DNA from: Desulfosudis oleivorans
GTDB taxonomy: Bacteria > Desulfobacterota > Desulfobacteria > Desulfobacterales > SURF-7
Assembly: GCA_020723305.1 (NCBI GenBank)
Contig: DYJC01000004.1
Location: 262,261-326,260, forward strand
Direction of reading: 5' to 3'
Length of the DNA stretch: 64,000 nt
The position numbers and the translations under genes are program-made. Of the stretch, positions 52,806 through 63,233 are shown one piece after another; the stretch's first letter is position 1; the number at the start of each line of letters is the position of its first letter. The notes below the pieces were generated by a model that had not been told where the DNA came from, searched no databases, and was given only the letters and a program-made list of their open reading frames with translations.

Positions 52806-53140
52806 CTCCTTGCTATAATGTTTTCATGAATATCAATTCTTGAGCATAATGACTAACCAATTAAATTTATTTTCTTATTTGAAAATAAAAACGTATACTG
52901 TTTTTCATGATTTTGTATTGGTTTCATACCAAAAGCCATGCGATTTGTAAAGAAAAAACACAAGCTAAGGGGGTTAATACTCAAATCAGATACAATATAT
53001 GGTATATATTCTGCCCACTTGATGCAACTGCACGCCAGGCCCCCCCTTTACACTTTTCAAATGAATAAAAAATCAGTCCGAACGGAAATATAGAGCCTTC
53101 CCTTGACACAGATATCCGCTCACATGTATTGTAATCAGCT
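52806..53140. other. Intergenic stretch between divergent smc and diguanylate cyclase genes
   Basis: About 335 AT-rich bases that must hold both promoters. No hairpin, repeat or recognisable operator was seen; the minus-strand frame that overlaps it is not protein-like. Confidence 0.4.
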
Positions 53141-54763
53141 ATGAATAAAGAATCTACCAGCAAAGCGATTAGGTTATTTGCCGAAATCTCCATTGAGTCG
53201 ATGAAGAAGCTTGCTGCAGAAGGACGTGATCTATCGGTAGAAACACTTATTGAGGCAATACAGCTAAAAAAGGAGATCAAAGCCTTTTTTTCCGACAAAG
53301 ACGTCCAGGTGGAACAAGCAAGTCAACTGGAGAAAAAAAACAAGCAGGCTGTTTCTCAAAAAGACAAACTGCTGAAACAGATGCAAGAGACTGAAGATAA
53401 GTCCATAAAAACATCAAAATTTTACAGACAAGCCATTTCCACATTGATTCATCTGCTGCTTGATTCCAAAGAAAAAAATAAATTTCAGACCTCCCTGAGT
53501 CAATTCAAAAACCTGATTCAGGAGGAAACAGATATTGACCTGCTTTCAGATGCCTTGCATAATCTGAAAGATATAGCCTTTCGAGGCAGTATTCAAGAAG
53601 AAGCACCGGATGAAAAACAGAAACCTTCTTCTTTTTTCAAAAAACTATTAAAATCCTCAGGAGAAGAAAAACCTGAAGAAACCCTCCCTTTCCAGACCAT
53701 TTTCATAAAGCACCTGAAAACCGCCTATCAAGATATTCTGGATCAATTAAGCCTGCATCTGGGAGAAAATTATCTAGAAAAGATTTCTTTGCTTGGAAAA
53801 CAAATCCGCGAGGGTAATATTCTGGATGATTTTTTAAAAATCCGACAGGATATCATTGCCCTGGTTTCAGAATACATCAACAATATAAGCGTTGAGCGGG
53901 AACTTACGGCAGAATTTATCAAAGAAATCGGGAAAAGACTGATTGAACTGGAAAGCTATCTTCTTGAATCTCTATCTTTTTCCATCAATCATGATCAGGC
54001 AAATCAGGAATTCAATACATTGCTCGAAAAACAGTTGGGCGACTTGCGAAGTCATGTTGATTTCAGCAAAACCTTAACAGAATTGAAAGAAACCGTTGTT
54101 TCCAGATTGGAAATTATTAACCAGGCACTGGAAGACAAACGCCGGAAAGATAAGCTTCATCAAAATGATGCGGATCAAAAAATAACGGTTCTCCAGCAGC
54201 ATCTGGCAGAAATGAAGAATAAAATTTCAACTGTAAATGAACAGTCCAGGATGCTTGAGCAGGAATTGCTTAACGATCCCTTGACCGGGGCCTATAACCG
54301 AAGAGCTTATGACCGGAATATTGAAAACGAAATGAGCCGGTACCTTCGATATAAGAGGCCCTTTTCCATGCTTCTGCTGGATGTGGATCACTTTAAAAAA
54401 ATAAATGACACTTATGGGCATACAATCGGAGACAAGTGCCTGAAAGAAATTATCAAGCGCATCAAACCAGCGTTGCGGGATACAGATTTTCTTGCGCGTT
54501 ACGGAGGAGAAGAGTTTATCGTGATTCTTCCGGAAACCAATGGTGAGATTGCAAAAGAAGCCGCAGAAAGAATACGGAGTATTGTTGAAAATATTGAATT
54601 TCTCCATAAGAAAGACCTGGTTAAAATTACCATCAGTATTGGCGTGACGCAGGTAATGCCCTCGGATGAAACCCACGAAGAGATTTTTCATCGCACGGAC
54701 CAAGCCTTGTATAAAGCAAAAAATTCAGGCCGAAACCAGGTTGTCTTAAATATAAAAAAATAA
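53141..54763 (+). CDS. Diguanylate cyclase (GGDEF domain) with long helical N-terminal region
   Basis: 540 residues. The C-terminal GGDEF domain starts at LLNDPLTGAYNRRAYDRNIE, with LLLDVDHFKKINDTYGH and RYGGEEFIVILPETN (active GGEEF). RDTD, five residues before GGEEF, is the inhibitory I-site. The preceding about 370 residues are soluble, charged and strongly helical (coiled coil at 40-85 and 330-370), without a membrane span or known sensor domain. It should make c-di-GMP and be product-inhibited. The pfp gene follows after 45 bases. Confidence 0.9.
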   Translation: MNKESTSKAIRLFAEISIESMKKLAAEGRDLSVETLIEAIQLKKEIKAFFSDKDVQVEQASQLEKKNKQAVSQKDKLLKQMQETEDKSIKTSKFYRQAISTLIHLLLDSKEKNKFQTSLSQFKNLIQEETDIDLLSDALHNLKDIAFRGSIQEEAPDEKQKPSSFFKKLLKSSGEEKPEETLPFQTIFIKHLKTAYQDILDQLSLHLGENYLEKISLLGKQIREGNILDDFLKIRQDIIALVSEYINNISVERELTAEFIKEIGKRLIELESYLLESLSFSINHDQANQEFNTLLEKQLGDLRSHVDFSKTLTELKETVVSRLEIINQALEDKRRKDKLHQNDADQKITVLQQHLAEMKNKISTVNEQSRMLEQELLNDPLTGAYNRRAYDRNIENEMSRYLRYKRPFSMLLLDVDHFKKINDTYGHTIGDKCLKEIIKRIKPALRDTDFLARYGGEEFIVILPETNGEIAKEAAERIRSIVENIEFLHKKDLVKITISIGVTQVMPSDETHEEIFHRTDQALYKAKNSGRNQVVLNIKK

Positions 54764-54808
54764 AACAGAATTTTTCGTTCAGATACATTTATTAGCACGG
54801 AGGAAAAA

Positions 54809-56917
54809 ATGCCAGAAAAAGAACCGATCAGTCTTAAAAAACTGATGAGCCACCCTGAGGTTTTAAAAGCAACCAGCAATGAAAACCAGGAACTTCTTGA
54901 ACGAAGGGAATACAAACCTCCCATCTGCGACGTGTTTAAAAGCAGATACAGTTCCCTTGAGACCCTTGAAGAATATTGCTTTGAACTGGATCGGGAAACG
55001 AAAAAACAATTACCGGACATAATCAACAACAAGGTACAGGCTGTTCGGCCAGCAGATTCACCAGATCCATCATTGCAGAAATCGTATGATAAAAAAAGAA
55101 GAATCGGAGTTGTCTTTTCCGGAGGCCCGGCTCCTGGCGGTCACAATGTAATTGCCGGTCTTTATGATGCAGCTAAAAAAGCCAATCCGGATAACAAAAT
55201 TTTTGGTTTTATCCTGGGGCCAGACGGAATTATTGAAAATGAGGCCAAAGAACTGACCAAAGAACTAGTGGACCAATATAGAAACCTAGGTGGTTTTTCC
55301 ATGATTAAAACCGGTCGGACCAAGATCGACACTCCGGAAAAAATGATCCTCTCCAAACAGACCTGTAAAAATCTGAATCTGGACGCGATCGTAATTGTCG
55401 GAGGGGATGACTCCAATACCAATGCAGCATTCCTAGCGCAAGAAATGAAAAAAGACGGTGTCCAGGTAATCGGTGTCCCAAAAACAATTGATGGTGATAT
55501 CCAGGTCCGGGATTCAAAGGGAAAGGTTTTATGTGCCATGTCTTTTGGATTTCATACAGCCGCTCGATCATTTGCAAATGAAATCAGTAATTTATGCAAC
55601 GACTGTAGTTCTGATGTGAAATACTGGCATATCTGTAAAGTTATGGGAAGAGTTGCCAGTCACCTGGCTTTGGAAGTTGCCCTGCAGACTCACGCAAACA
55701 TGACCCTGATAGGTGAAGATCTAGCAAATTATATTGATATGAGAAGGATTGCACTAGCAGAAAAACAAGGCATTGTGGATTATACCGCCTACGGCATGAC
55801 ACTTCGCCATCTTTCCAGGCTGATCTGTGACGGAATTGTCAAAAGAGCAGCTGTAGGAAAAAATTATGGGGTGCTTGTCATTCCAGAGGGCGTTCTGGAA
55901 TTTATCAATGAAATTCAGATTTTCATCACCAAACTGAATGTGATCATTGCCGAATACAATGCTACCCATGACAAACATTTTCATAAAGAGTTCCCATTGC
56001 TGGAGGATAAACTGGATTATCTTCGCAGACTCGCCAGACAGTCCAGAGAAGAGGAGATCATATCTGTTTGGAATACGCGGGATGACGATCTGTTCAATGA
56101 TATACCGGCATTCTTCCAGGAAGGACTTTTAATGGAAAGGGATAGTCATGGCAACTTCCAGTTTTCGCTGGTGGAAACTGATAAAATTATCATGGGTCTG
56201 GTAAAGGATTATCTGAATATTCTGAAAGAAAAAGGTAGATATAAACTTGGAATTCATAAAGACTTTTTCCAAAAAACCCTGAAGAAAGAAGGGCTTGATC
56301 CGGACTTTTTCGGACCGGTTCTGTTCCGGAATTATAACGACGGCCCGTATCTGCTTGTAAAAGAATCCATCATGTCCAATAAGACACTCAAACAGGAACT
56401 CATAAGGGGAAAAGTCATCAAGAATGAAGATAAAATACCAAAAGCAATTGAAAAAATATATAAAAAGTCTGTCCCTAATTTTAAAACACAGTTGCACTTT
56501 TATGGATATGACGGCAGAGGGAGTGATCCAAGCCGTTTTGATTGTAACTACACCTATAACCTTGGTTTGACGGTTTTTGCCTTGATCGCAAACAATGCTA
56601 CCGGGCAGATGGCTGCTATTAAAAACCTTGAATTTGATTTTTCAGCCTGGCAACCGATCGGAATTCCCATTGCACCTCTCATGAGGCTTGAAGAAAGAAA
56701 CGGAAAATTGACCCTAGTTATTGAAAAAAGCGTTGTGAGCACTCATTCCACTGCATTCAAAGTTGTTGAATCGCTGAGGGAAAAATGGCTGGCCGCAAAC
56801 CCGGAAGAGGACAATTATCGAAGACCCGGTCCGATCCGGTTTACCGGAAAGAGTGAGGAGGACCGTCCGCTGACTCTGGTGCTGAATGCCATTCCCAATG
56901 GTCATGATCAAACGTAG
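54809..56917 (+). CDS. pfp: Diphosphate-fructose-6-phosphate 1-phosphotransferase (PPi-PFK, long type)
   Basis: 702 residues. FSGGPAPGGHNVIAGL is the phosphate loop; VGGDDSNTNAAFLA carries Asp in place of the Gly of ATP-dependent enzymes, and VPKTIDGDIQ has the Lys that also favours PPi over ATP. The long N- and C-terminal extensions match the plant/spirochaete long-type PFP. It phosphorylates fructose 6-phosphate reversibly with pyrophosphate, so works in glycolysis and gluconeogenesis. GGAGG precedes the start. The proton-pumping pyrophosphatase lies 2 kb away. Residues for substrate binding look intact. Confidence 0.94.
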   Translation: MPEKEPISLKKLMSHPEVLKATSNENQELLERREYKPPICDVFKSRYSSLETLEEYCFELDRETKKQLPDIINNKVQAVRPADSPDPSLQKSYDKKRRIGVVFSGGPAPGGHNVIAGLYDAAKKANPDNKIFGFILGPDGIIENEAKELTKELVDQYRNLGGFSMIKTGRTKIDTPEKMILSKQTCKNLNLDAIVIVGGDDSNTNAAFLAQEMKKDGVQVIGVPKTIDGDIQVRDSKGKVLCAMSFGFHTAARSFANEISNLCNDCSSDVKYWHICKVMGRVASHLALEVALQTHANMTLIGEDLANYIDMRRIALAEKQGIVDYTAYGMTLRHLSRLICDGIVKRAAVGKNYGVLVIPEGVLEFINEIQIFITKLNVIIAEYNATHDKHFHKEFPLLEDKLDYLRRLARQSREEEIISVWNTRDDDLFNDIPAFFQEGLLMERDSHGNFQFSLVETDKIIMGLVKDYLNILKEKGRYKLGIHKDFFQKTLKKEGLDPDFFGPVLFRNYNDGPYLLVKESIMSNKTLKQELIRGKVIKNEDKIPKAIEKIYKKSVPNFKTQLHFYGYDGRGSDPSRFDCNYTYNLGLTVFALIANNATGQMAAIKNLEFDFSAWQPIGIPIAPLMRLEERNGKLTLVIEKSVVSTHSTAFKVVESLREKWLAANPEEDNYRRPGPIRFTGKSEEDRPLTLVLNAIPNGHDQT

Positions 56918-56934
56918 AAAGGAACCGTCTTGTT

Positions 56935-57132
56935 ATGACAACAGATGAGCATATAAATGATATTTTAAAAAAAGTGCGGAAAAATATTAAACCATCCACA
57001 GGCCCACTTACCTCGATAGACCCAAAAAAATTAGCCAAGGCCTCAAAGGATGTGCAAATTGCAAAAGAAGTAGCTGAACTGGTGGAAAAAAATATCAAGG
57101 ATAAAAACAATCCTGAAAAAAAAGAACCTTAA
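56935..57132 (+). CDS. Small charged protein downstream of pfp, unknown
   Basis: 65 residues (TTDEHINDILKKVRKNIKPS then DPKKLAKASKDVQIAKEVAELVEKNI), lysine-rich and helical, with no cysteine or membrane segment. GAAAGGAACC lies 12-16 bases before the ATG, and the gene follows pfp by 17 bases, so it is probably co-expressed. Not recognised; the amphipathic helices suggest a binding partner or simple structural peptide. Confidence 0.6.
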   Translation: MTTDEHINDILKKVRKNIKPSTGPLTSIDPKKLAKASKDVQIAKEVAELVEKNIKDKNNPEKKEP

Positions 57133-57155
57133 TAAATCGCATACTGGTTTTTGGT

Positions 57156-58118
57156 CTACTTTTCTCTGAGGGCTGCAATCAATTTTTGCATATCTTCTGG
57201 AAGCGATGCCTCAAAGGTCATTTTTTCTTTTGAATAAGGATGATTAAATGTTAGGCGCCAGCTATGCAGCATTTGCCGGCAGACTGCCTGGATAATACAT
57301 CCGTATTCCTGTAGCTGCTTGATCTTATGATTCGCATTCCGAATCCCGTAAACCGGATCTCCAACAATCGGGTGATGGATTGCATGGCAGTGTACCCTGA
57401 TCTGATGGGTCCTGCCTGTTAATATTGAAATTTCTAAAAGCGATAACCCGTCATATCTTTCTTTTACCTGCCACACTGTTTTGGCTTCTTTTGGTTTCCG
57501 GCTATTGGTTGACATCTGTTTGCGAAACAGGGGGTGGCGTCCGACTGGAAGGATTATCATACCCTTTTGCTCTTTAAAATTCCCATACACCAACGCAAGA
57601 TATTTTTTTTCAACAGTTCTTTCTTTAAATTGATTTGAAAGTTCGGTATGCGAAGCATGATTTTTTGCGACAAGCATAACGCCGGAAGTGTCCTTGTCAA
57701 GGCGATGAACAATCCCGGGACGTATTTCTCCTCCAATGCCTTCGATCCCCGGGCAATGATATAGAAGTCCGTTGACAAGCGTTCCGGTGTAATTGCCCGG
57801 GGCAGGATGGACGACAACCCCTGGAGCTTTATTGAGGACAATCAGATGGGAATCCTCGAAAAGGATGTCGATATCAACCGGTTCAGGCTGAAATGAAACC
57901 GGTTCAGGTTCAGGGATAATCCCTTGAATAACATCACCCGGCCGTATTCTGTAGCCGGGCTTTTTGATGGATCCGGACACCCGGATCACACCCTTGCGAA
58001 TTAAAGATGAAGTCTGCTTTCTGGAGCAATGGGGCAGTTTCTGGGCAATTAAAAAATCGAGACGCTTGTCGGTATCAGTTTCAGCGGCAGTAATGGTAAA
58101 ACCGGCATCACCAGACAT
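57156..58118 (-). CDS. RluA/RluD-family ribosomal large-subunit pseudouridine synthase
   Basis: 320 residues: S4 RNA-binding domain (KRLDFLIAQKLPHCSRKQ to RIRPGDVIQG), then the synthase domain with VVHPAPGNYTGTLVNGLL, the catalytic IVHRLDKDTSGVMLVAKN (Asp), and SILTGRTHQIRVHCHAI near the end. RluD modifies U1911, U1915 and U1917 of 23S rRNA; which uridines apply here is inferred from family. It follows carD on the same strand by 18 bases. Confidence 0.92.
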   Translation of the reverse strand: MSGDAGFTITAAETDTDKRLDFLIAQKLPHCSRKQTSSLIRKGVIRVSGSIKKPGYRIRPGDVIQGIIPEPEPVSFQPEPVDIDILFEDSHLIVLNKAPGVVVHPAPGNYTGTLVNGLLYHCPGIEGIGGEIRPGIVHRLDKDTSGVMLVAKNHASHTELSNQFKERTVEKKYLALVYGNFKEQKGMIILPVGRHPLFRKQMSTNSRKPKEAKTVWQVKERYDGLSLLEISILTGRTHQIRVHCHAIHHPIVGDPVYGIRNANHKIKQLQEYGCIIQAVCRQMLHSWRLTFNHPYSKEKMTFEASLPEDMQKLIAALREK

Positions 58119-58136
58119 GAGCGGGATTACCGAATA

Positions 58137-58664
58137 TTAGTTGGACGTAAATAAAGACTCGATCTCTGCCATAACAGCTTTCTCATCTTTGTTCTTGGCA
58201 GTACAAAGTTCCTTGAGCAAAAGTCCCTGAGCAGTGTCAAGAAGTTTACGCTCTCCAAAAGAAAGATCTTTTGTAAATTTCAGCATAAAAAGATCTCTGA
58301 ATACCTCGGCAACATCATACAAAGAACCTGTTTTGATTTTATCCATATACTCACGGTATCTTCGGTTCCAGGTCTGATTGTCGATCGTACCCTCTTTTTT
58401 GGATGTAATGATCTCATAGACTTTATTGACGTCATTCTTATGGATGACGCTTCGCAAGCCTACGGATGTTACATTTTTTGTCGGAATCATGATCACCATA
58501 CCATTCTCTAAAATCTTCATGATATAGAAATCCTGTCTGTTGCCGCCTATCTCCCGACTTTCAATCGCTTCGATGCGACCAACGCCATGGGCCGGATAAA
58601 CAGCTAGATCACCTGGGCTGAATTCCTGACAAGCTTGCTCTCGCTTAACCGCATTTTCCGCCAT
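58137..58664 (-). CDS. carD: CarD-family transcription factor
   Basis: 175 residues. The N-terminal RNA-polymerase-interacting domain reads FSPGDLAVYPAHGVGRIEAIESREIGG and DFYIMKILENGMVIMIPTKN; the C-terminal helical domain (YREYMDKIKTGSLYDVAEVFRDL, then GERKLLDTAQGLLLKEL) contacts promoter DNA. CarD stabilises open complexes at rRNA and other promoters. The ATG at 58664 follows GGGG; a 40-residue longer frame lacks a ribosome site. It is separated from hppA by a terminator and so has its own promoter. Confidence 0.93.
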   Translation of the reverse strand: MAENAVKREQACQEFSPGDLAVYPAHGVGRIEAIESREIGGNRQDFYIMKILENGMVIMIPTKNVTSVGLRSVIHKNDVNKVYEIITSKKEGTIDNQTWNRRYREYMDKIKTGSLYDVAEVFRDLFMLKFTKDLSFGERKLLDTAQGLLLKELCTAKNKDEKAVMAEIESLFTSN

Positions 58665-58782
58665 TTTTTCCCCACATTTTGTTAAAAAATACATTATATT
58701 GTAACTGATTTTGCCAATTATATCTATATATCGTATGTAAAATTGACATAATATACCATATTTATTACCATGAATCAACAAC

Positions 58783-58820
58783 AAAAAAAAAGGGGATCAG
58801 CAATCACTGCTGATCCCCTT
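58783..58820 (-). terminator. Intrinsic terminator after hppA
   Basis: A perfect 12-base stem AGGGGATCAGCA/TGCTGATCCCCT (58791-58802, 58808-58819) with a 5-base loop. On the minus strand it is followed by eight T. It lies 26 bases after the hppA stop codon and separates hppA from carD. Confidence 0.9.
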
Positions 58821-58845
58821 TATATTGTTACGTAAAATCCAAGAA

Positions 58846-60855
58846 TTACATAAGGAAAGGAACCATCAACAGTGCAACAACATTCAGGATTTTAATCATC
58901 GGGTTAACGGCCGGTCCCGCTGTGTCTTTGTAAGGATCGCCAACCGTATCACCGGTAACGGCAGCTTTATGGGCATCGCTGCCCTTTCCGCCCAGATTAC
59001 CGTCTTCAATGTATTTTTTCGCATTATCCCATGCAGCACCGCCGGTTGTCATGGAGATCGCAACGAACAGACCGGTTACAATACTACCGATCAGAAGTCC
59101 GCCAAGAGCTACCTTTCCAAGAATAAGACCAACCAGAAGAGGAGCAACAACCGGGAGAAGCGCCGGCACTACCATTTCACGAAGAGCAAAACTGGTCACA
59201 ATATCAACACAGGCTGCATAGTCCGGTTTTCCGGTGCCTTCCATAATTCCCGGAATTTCACGGAACTGACGACGAACTTCATCAACAACCGCGCCACCTG
59301 CATTACCAACCGCTTTCATAGCAATGGAGGCAAACAGGTAAGGCAGAAGACCGCCGATAAAGAGGCCGATAATAACATCAACGTCAGCCAAATCAAACTT
59401 GATAGCTCCGCTTTTTCCCTGAACCTGGAACTCAATACAGTAGCAAGCGAACAGAACCAGCGCAGCAAGACCGGCAGAACCGATCGCATATCCCTTGGTT
59501 ACGGCTTTGGTTGTATTTCCAACCGCATCCAGAGGATCGGTCACCGCACGTACGCTTTCTTCCATTTCACTCATTTCAGCAATTCCGCCGGCATTGTCCG
59601 TGATCGGACCATAAGCGTCAATCGCAATAACCATACCGGTCATGGAAAGCATGGACATCGCTGCCATTGCAATACCATAAAGACCTGCAAAGTGATGAGC
59701 AAGACCGATGGAGAGACAGATTACCAGAACCGGAGCAGCGGTTGCCTGCATGCTGACGGCAAGACCGGCAATGATGTTGGTTCCGTGACCGGTGGTGGAT
59801 GCAAGAGCAATATCTTTCACCGGTTTATATTTCCCAGTGTAAAATTCTGTGATGATAACGATTACAACAGTCAGGACAAGGCCGATCACGGTGCAGTAAT
59901 AAATCTTCATTGCATCGATTCCGGGAATGTCTACCAGGAATTTCTGGGCTGCATAAAAGAAAGCGACACCAGCAATAATGGCCGCACCAAACATTCCTTT
60001 ATACAGAGCGCCCATGATATACTCGCTTCTTCCAAGACGTACAAAAAAGATCGCGATAATGGAAGCAACAATTGAAATCGCGCCAAGAATCAGCGGGAAA
60101 AGAGTCGCCATTTCATTTTTCGGGAACAGGAGATGTCCAAGCAGCATTGCAGCAACAGCGGTTACCGCATAAGTTTCAAAAAGATCCGCTGCCATACCGG
60201 CACAGTCACCAACATTATCACCAACGTTATCAGCGATGGTTGCCGGGTTACGGGGATCATCTTCGGGAATTCCTGCTTCCACTTTTCCAACCAGGTCAGC
60301 ACCGACGTCTGCGCCTTTGGTGAAGATACCACCGCCAAGACGGGCGAAAATAGAAATCAAGCTGCCGCCAAAGCCCAGAGCAACCAGTGACATAACATCA
60401 TGAGTGTAAGTATAGTAACCCGCAACAGCTGTCAGTGCAAGACCGGCAACGATCATACCGGTAACAGATCCGCCTCTGAATGCCATACCAAGACCGGCAG
60501 CCAGACCATTTCTAGCAGCCTCAGCCGTTCGGACATTGGCAATTACGGAAACTCTCATACCGATATAACCAGCACAAAAAGACGCCAGGGCACCCAATGC
60601 AAAACCAATAGCCGTAACGCTGCCCATTGTCCAGAAGATGACAATAAAAATCACGATACCTGCGGCAGCCATACTTTTGGCCTGACGATTCAAGTATGCA
60701 ATTGCACCTTCCTGAATTGCACCGGCAATTTTCTGCATTTTTTCATTTCCTGCAGGAGCACTTTTTACAATGCCCGCAAGAATCAGGGAAAAAAGAATAC
60801 CAACGACACCGACGAGTGTGCACACCAATGGAATGTTTTCCATTATCAAATCCAT
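58846..60855 (-). CDS. hppA: Membrane-bound proton-pumping inorganic pyrophosphatase
   Basis: 669 residues and about 16 membrane helices. [21 protein letters not shown] and [19 protein letters not shown] are the PPi/Mg-binding loops; [16 protein letters not shown] is the second acidic group, and [21 protein letters not shown] the third. The sequence [14 protein letters not shown] has Lys where K+-dependent enzymes have Ala, which marks the K+-independent H+-pumping class. It links PPi hydrolysis to proton export, or makes PPi from the gradient. The start at 60855 has GGAGG; a GAG codon start at 60867 lies inside that site. Confidence 0.95.
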   Translation of the reverse strand: MDLIMENIPLVCTLVGVVGILFSLILAGIVKSAPAGNEKMQKIAGAIQEGAIAYLNRQAKSMAAAGIVIFIVIFWTMGSVTAIGFALGALASFCAGYIGMRVSVIANVRTAEAARNGLAAGLGMAFRGGSVTGMIVAGLALTAVAGYYTYTHDVMSLVALGFGGSLISIFARLGGGIFTKGADVGADLVGKVEAGIPEDDPRNPATIADNVGDNVGDCAGMAADLFETYAVTAVAAMLLGHLLFPKNEMATLFPLILGAISIVASIIAIFFVRLGRSEYIMGALYKGMFGAAIIAGVAFFYAAQKFLVDIPGIDAMKIYYCTVIGLVLTVVIVIITEFYTGKYKPVKDIALASTTGHGTNIIAGLAVSMQATAAPVLVICLSIGLAHHFAGLYGIAMAAMSMLSMTGMVIAIDAYGPITDNAGGIAEMSEMEESVRAVTDPLDAVGNTTKAVTKGYAIGSAGLAALVLFACYCIEFQVQGKSGAIKFDLADVDVIIGLFIGGLLPYLFASIAMKAVGNAGGAVVDEVRRQFREIPGIMEGTGKPDYAACVDIVTSFALREMVVPALLPVVAPLLVGLILGKVALGGLLIGSIVTGLFVAISMTTGGAAWDNAKKYIEDGNLGGKGSDAHKAAVTGDTVGDPYKDTAGPAVNPMIKILNVVALLMVPFLM

Positions 60856-60874
60856 ATTTTCCTCCATTCATTGT

Positions 60875-61465
60875 TCATTGAAAATCATTATGTTTATTAA
60901 AAATATTCATCCCTTCCTGTATGCCGTCACGTAGTATTGTGATGGCAGCGTCTCTGGCCCTAATAATTACACGGTCCAATTCTTCTTTTTCTTCATCTGA
61001 GAACCGGCCGAGAACATGATCGGTAACTTCTTTAGGGCCATCTGGACGACCGATTCCAACACGGATACGGATAAAATCTCCATGTCCAAATGCACCGATC
61101 ATTGATCTAATACCATTGTGTCCGCCATGTCCTCCTTTCATTTTTATTTTTAATCTTTTAAAGGTAAGATCGATGTCGTCATGTATTACCAGCATCTCCT
61201 CACCAGATATCCCAAAATATTCTGCAAGCCTTTGTATCGGATAACCACTCCGGTTCATGAATGCAACAGGTTTGGCAAGTATGATATCCGTTCCTTCAGC
61301 ATTTCCGCGGCCAAACAACACATCAGGCTTTTTTTTCTCAACTGGAATGGAAAACACCTCTGAAAGTGCTTCAAGTACCATAAAACCGACATTATGCCGC
61401 GTCATTGAATAGCTTTTGCCTGGATTGCCGAGTCCGACAAGCATCCGAATCTGTTTCCGGCTCAT
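60875..61465 (-). CDS. pth: Peptidyl-tRNA hydrolase
   Basis: 196 residues. MLVGLGNPGKSYSMTRHNVGFM carries the catalytic His (R-H-N), VAFMNRSGYP and VIHDDIDLTFKRLKIKMKGGHGGHNGI the substrate-binding and catalytic Asp region, and DFIRIRVGIGRPDGPKEVTDHVLG the C-terminal core. It releases peptides from stalled tRNAs. The ATG at 61465 has AGGG upstream; the internal Met at 61444 is possible. It lies 19 bases upstream of the hppA start on the same strand, in the typical pth-rplY-prs block. Confidence 0.95.
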   Translation of the reverse strand: MSRKQIRMLVGLGNPGKSYSMTRHNVGFMVLEALSEVFSIPVEKKKPDVLFGRGNAEGTDIILAKPVAFMNRSGYPIQRLAEYFGISGEEMLVIHDDIDLTFKRLKIKMKGGHGGHNGIRSMIGAFGHGDFIRIRVGIGRPDGPKEVTDHVLGRFSDEEKEELDRVIIRARDAAITILRDGIQEGMNIFNKHNDFQ

Positions 61466-61580
61466 CCTTTTTCCCTATCCGTAAAGATAAGAATCTGTTT
61501 GTGAGCTTATCCTTTGTAAAGGAATAACGCTTCGTATGAGGAAACAAGATCGCAAGAGAATACCACCCAATTTACGCCAA

Positions 61581-62207
61581 TTATTCAGCAGCTGCTTCTC
61601 CTGCAACCGCTTCTGCTTCAGCCCCTTCTTCTTCAGTTGCAACAGATTCCTTCTTTGGCGCAAGCATAGTGACAACGGTAAAATTGACTTCTGCAGGGAT
61701 TTCCATATCACCTTCTAAATGTATATCATTTACATGAACAGAATTACCGATATTTAGATCCGTTACATCAATTTCAATAGCCTCTGGAATTTCACCCGGA
61801 TAGCACAGGACTTCCAATTCACGTCTGATAATCTGCAGAAGGCCTCCATTTTCAACACCAATGCTCTTTCCTTTTAAAACAACCGGGACACGCACCCTGA
61901 TTTTCCGACCCATATTCACTTCATAGAAATCGATATGCAGGAAATCGCCCTTTACCGGTCTTAATTGAATCTCCTTGATCATGGTAGGTTTCATAACCCC
62001 ACTCCCCATGTCAATATTGATAAGCTGCTGATTAAATTTAGCATTTTTCAATAAAACTTCGATTTCTTTTGCCTGGATAGAAAGGGAAACCGGCTCAATA
62101 TCCGATCCGTATAGCACGGCTGGAATTTTGCCGTCCCGCCGAAGGGATCGTGCGGGCCCTTTGCCGATTGTGCTTCTTTTTTCTGCCTTCAATTCAAGTA
62201 TTTCCAA
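61581..62207 (-). CDS. rplY: 50S ribosomal protein L25/general stress protein Ctc
   Basis: 208 residues. The N-terminal L25 domain (RSTIGKGPARSLRRDGKIPAVLYG) binds 5S rRNA; the TL5/CTC C-terminal beta domain follows (RKIRVRVPVVLKGKSIGVENGG, LEVLCYPGEIPEAIEIDVTDL). The last 25 residues are Ala/Glu-rich and low complexity (AEAEAVAGEAAAE), a common feature of this family. It sits between prs and pth as in many Deltaproteobacteria and Firmicutes. Confidence 0.94.
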   Translation of the reverse strand: MEILELKAEKRSTIGKGPARSLRRDGKIPAVLYGSDIEPVSLSIQAKEIEVLLKNAKFNQQLINIDMGSGVMKPTMIKEIQLRPVKGDFLHIDFYEVNMGRKIRVRVPVVLKGKSIGVENGGLLQIIRRELEVLCYPGEIPEAIEIDVTDLNIGNSVHVNDIHLEGDMEIPAEVNFTVVTMLAPKKESVATEEEGAEAEAVAGEAAAE

Positions 62208-62238
62208 AAGTATTCCTCCTTAAAAAAATCATTTAAAA

Positions 62239-63189
62239 TTATACAAAAAGTGACGTAACGGAATCTCCCCGGTGGCTGCGTATGATCGCTTCTCCGACAA
62301 GCTGTGCGATTGACAACACCTTGATTTTATCACACGCAGACGCTTTACTGCTGAGAGGAATGGTATCTGTTGTCACAAGACTTTTCAGTTCGGAATCAAT
62401 TATCCGGTCGACCGCAGGACCGGAAAGCACAGGATGTGAGCAACATGCATGAACTTCGAGGGCGCCCCCATTCTTTATTGCAGCAGCAGCTTCAGTCAGC
62501 GTACCGGCAGTGTCCACCATATCATCCAGAATAATCGCAACTTTATTCTTTACATCACCAATTACAGCCATAGCTCTTGCTTGATTCGGAGCATCCCTTC
62601 GCTTATCAACAATTGCCAGGCCGGCACCGAGTCTCTTGGCAAACGCCCTTGCCCTTTCAACGCCTCCTGCATCCGGTGAAACAATCACCGATTTCTCACC
62701 AAATCGATTTGTAATATAATCGAGCAGAACCGGAGCAGCAAACAGATTATCCACAGGCATATTAAAAAATCCCTGAATTTGCCCGGCATGAAGATCCATG
62801 GTAATCACCCTGTTTGCACCAGCAACATCCAAAAGATCAGCCACCATTTTTGCACTTATAGGAACTCGCGGAGCGACCTTCTTATCCTGTCTTGCATAGC
62901 CATAATAAGGGATAACAGCCGTTATTCTCTGCGCAGATGAACGTTTCAAAGCATCCAGCATCAACAGCAACTCAACCAAACTATCATTTACAGGCCTGCA
63001 GGTTGATTGAATGACAAAAACATCGGAACAGCGAACATTTTCATCAATTTCTATCTGAATTTCACCATCGCTAAAAGTCTTGACCTTGGAACTGCCTAGA
63101 GGTACCCCAAGATACTCACAGATCTTTTTTGCAAGAACCGGATTCGAGTTTCCGGTAAATATATAAATACCTTTTTTTATACTATCCAT
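62239..63189 (-). CDS. prs: Ribose-phosphate pyrophosphokinase (PRPP synthetase)
   Basis: 316 residues: [22 protein letters not shown] opening, [24 protein letters not shown] with the catalytic loop, [25 protein letters not shown], the [17 protein letters not shown] and the PRPP-binding [13 protein letters not shown]. It makes PRPP from ribose 5-phosphate and ATP for nucleotide, His and Trp synthesis. The ATG at 63189 follows GGGGAAG; the GTG-type longer frame is not used. tRNA-Gln and ispE lie upstream on the same strand. Confidence 0.96.
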   Translation of the reverse strand: MDSIKKGIYIFTGNSNPVLAKKICEYLGVPLGSSKVKTFSDGEIQIEIDENVRCSDVFVIQSTCRPVNDSLVELLLMLDALKRSSAQRITAVIPYYGYARQDKKVAPRVPISAKMVADLLDVAGANRVITMDLHAGQIQGFFNMPVDNLFAAPVLLDYITNRFGEKSVIVSPDAGGVERARAFAKRLGAGLAIVDKRRDAPNQARAMAVIGDVKNKVAIILDDMVDTAGTLTEAAAAIKNGGALEVHACCSHPVLSGPAVDRIIDSELKSLVTTDTIPLSSKASACDKIKVLSIAQLVGEAIIRSHRGDSVTSLFV

Positions 63190-63233
63190 CACTTCCCCAG
63201 AACAAATCATAAATAGCCAATTTTATAAAAAAA

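Noticed and set aside
58825-60075. 416-codon plus-strand frame antisense to hppA
   Set aside because: It is the complement of hppA, whose motifs are unequivocal; the frame arises from the biased codon use of a membrane protein gene.
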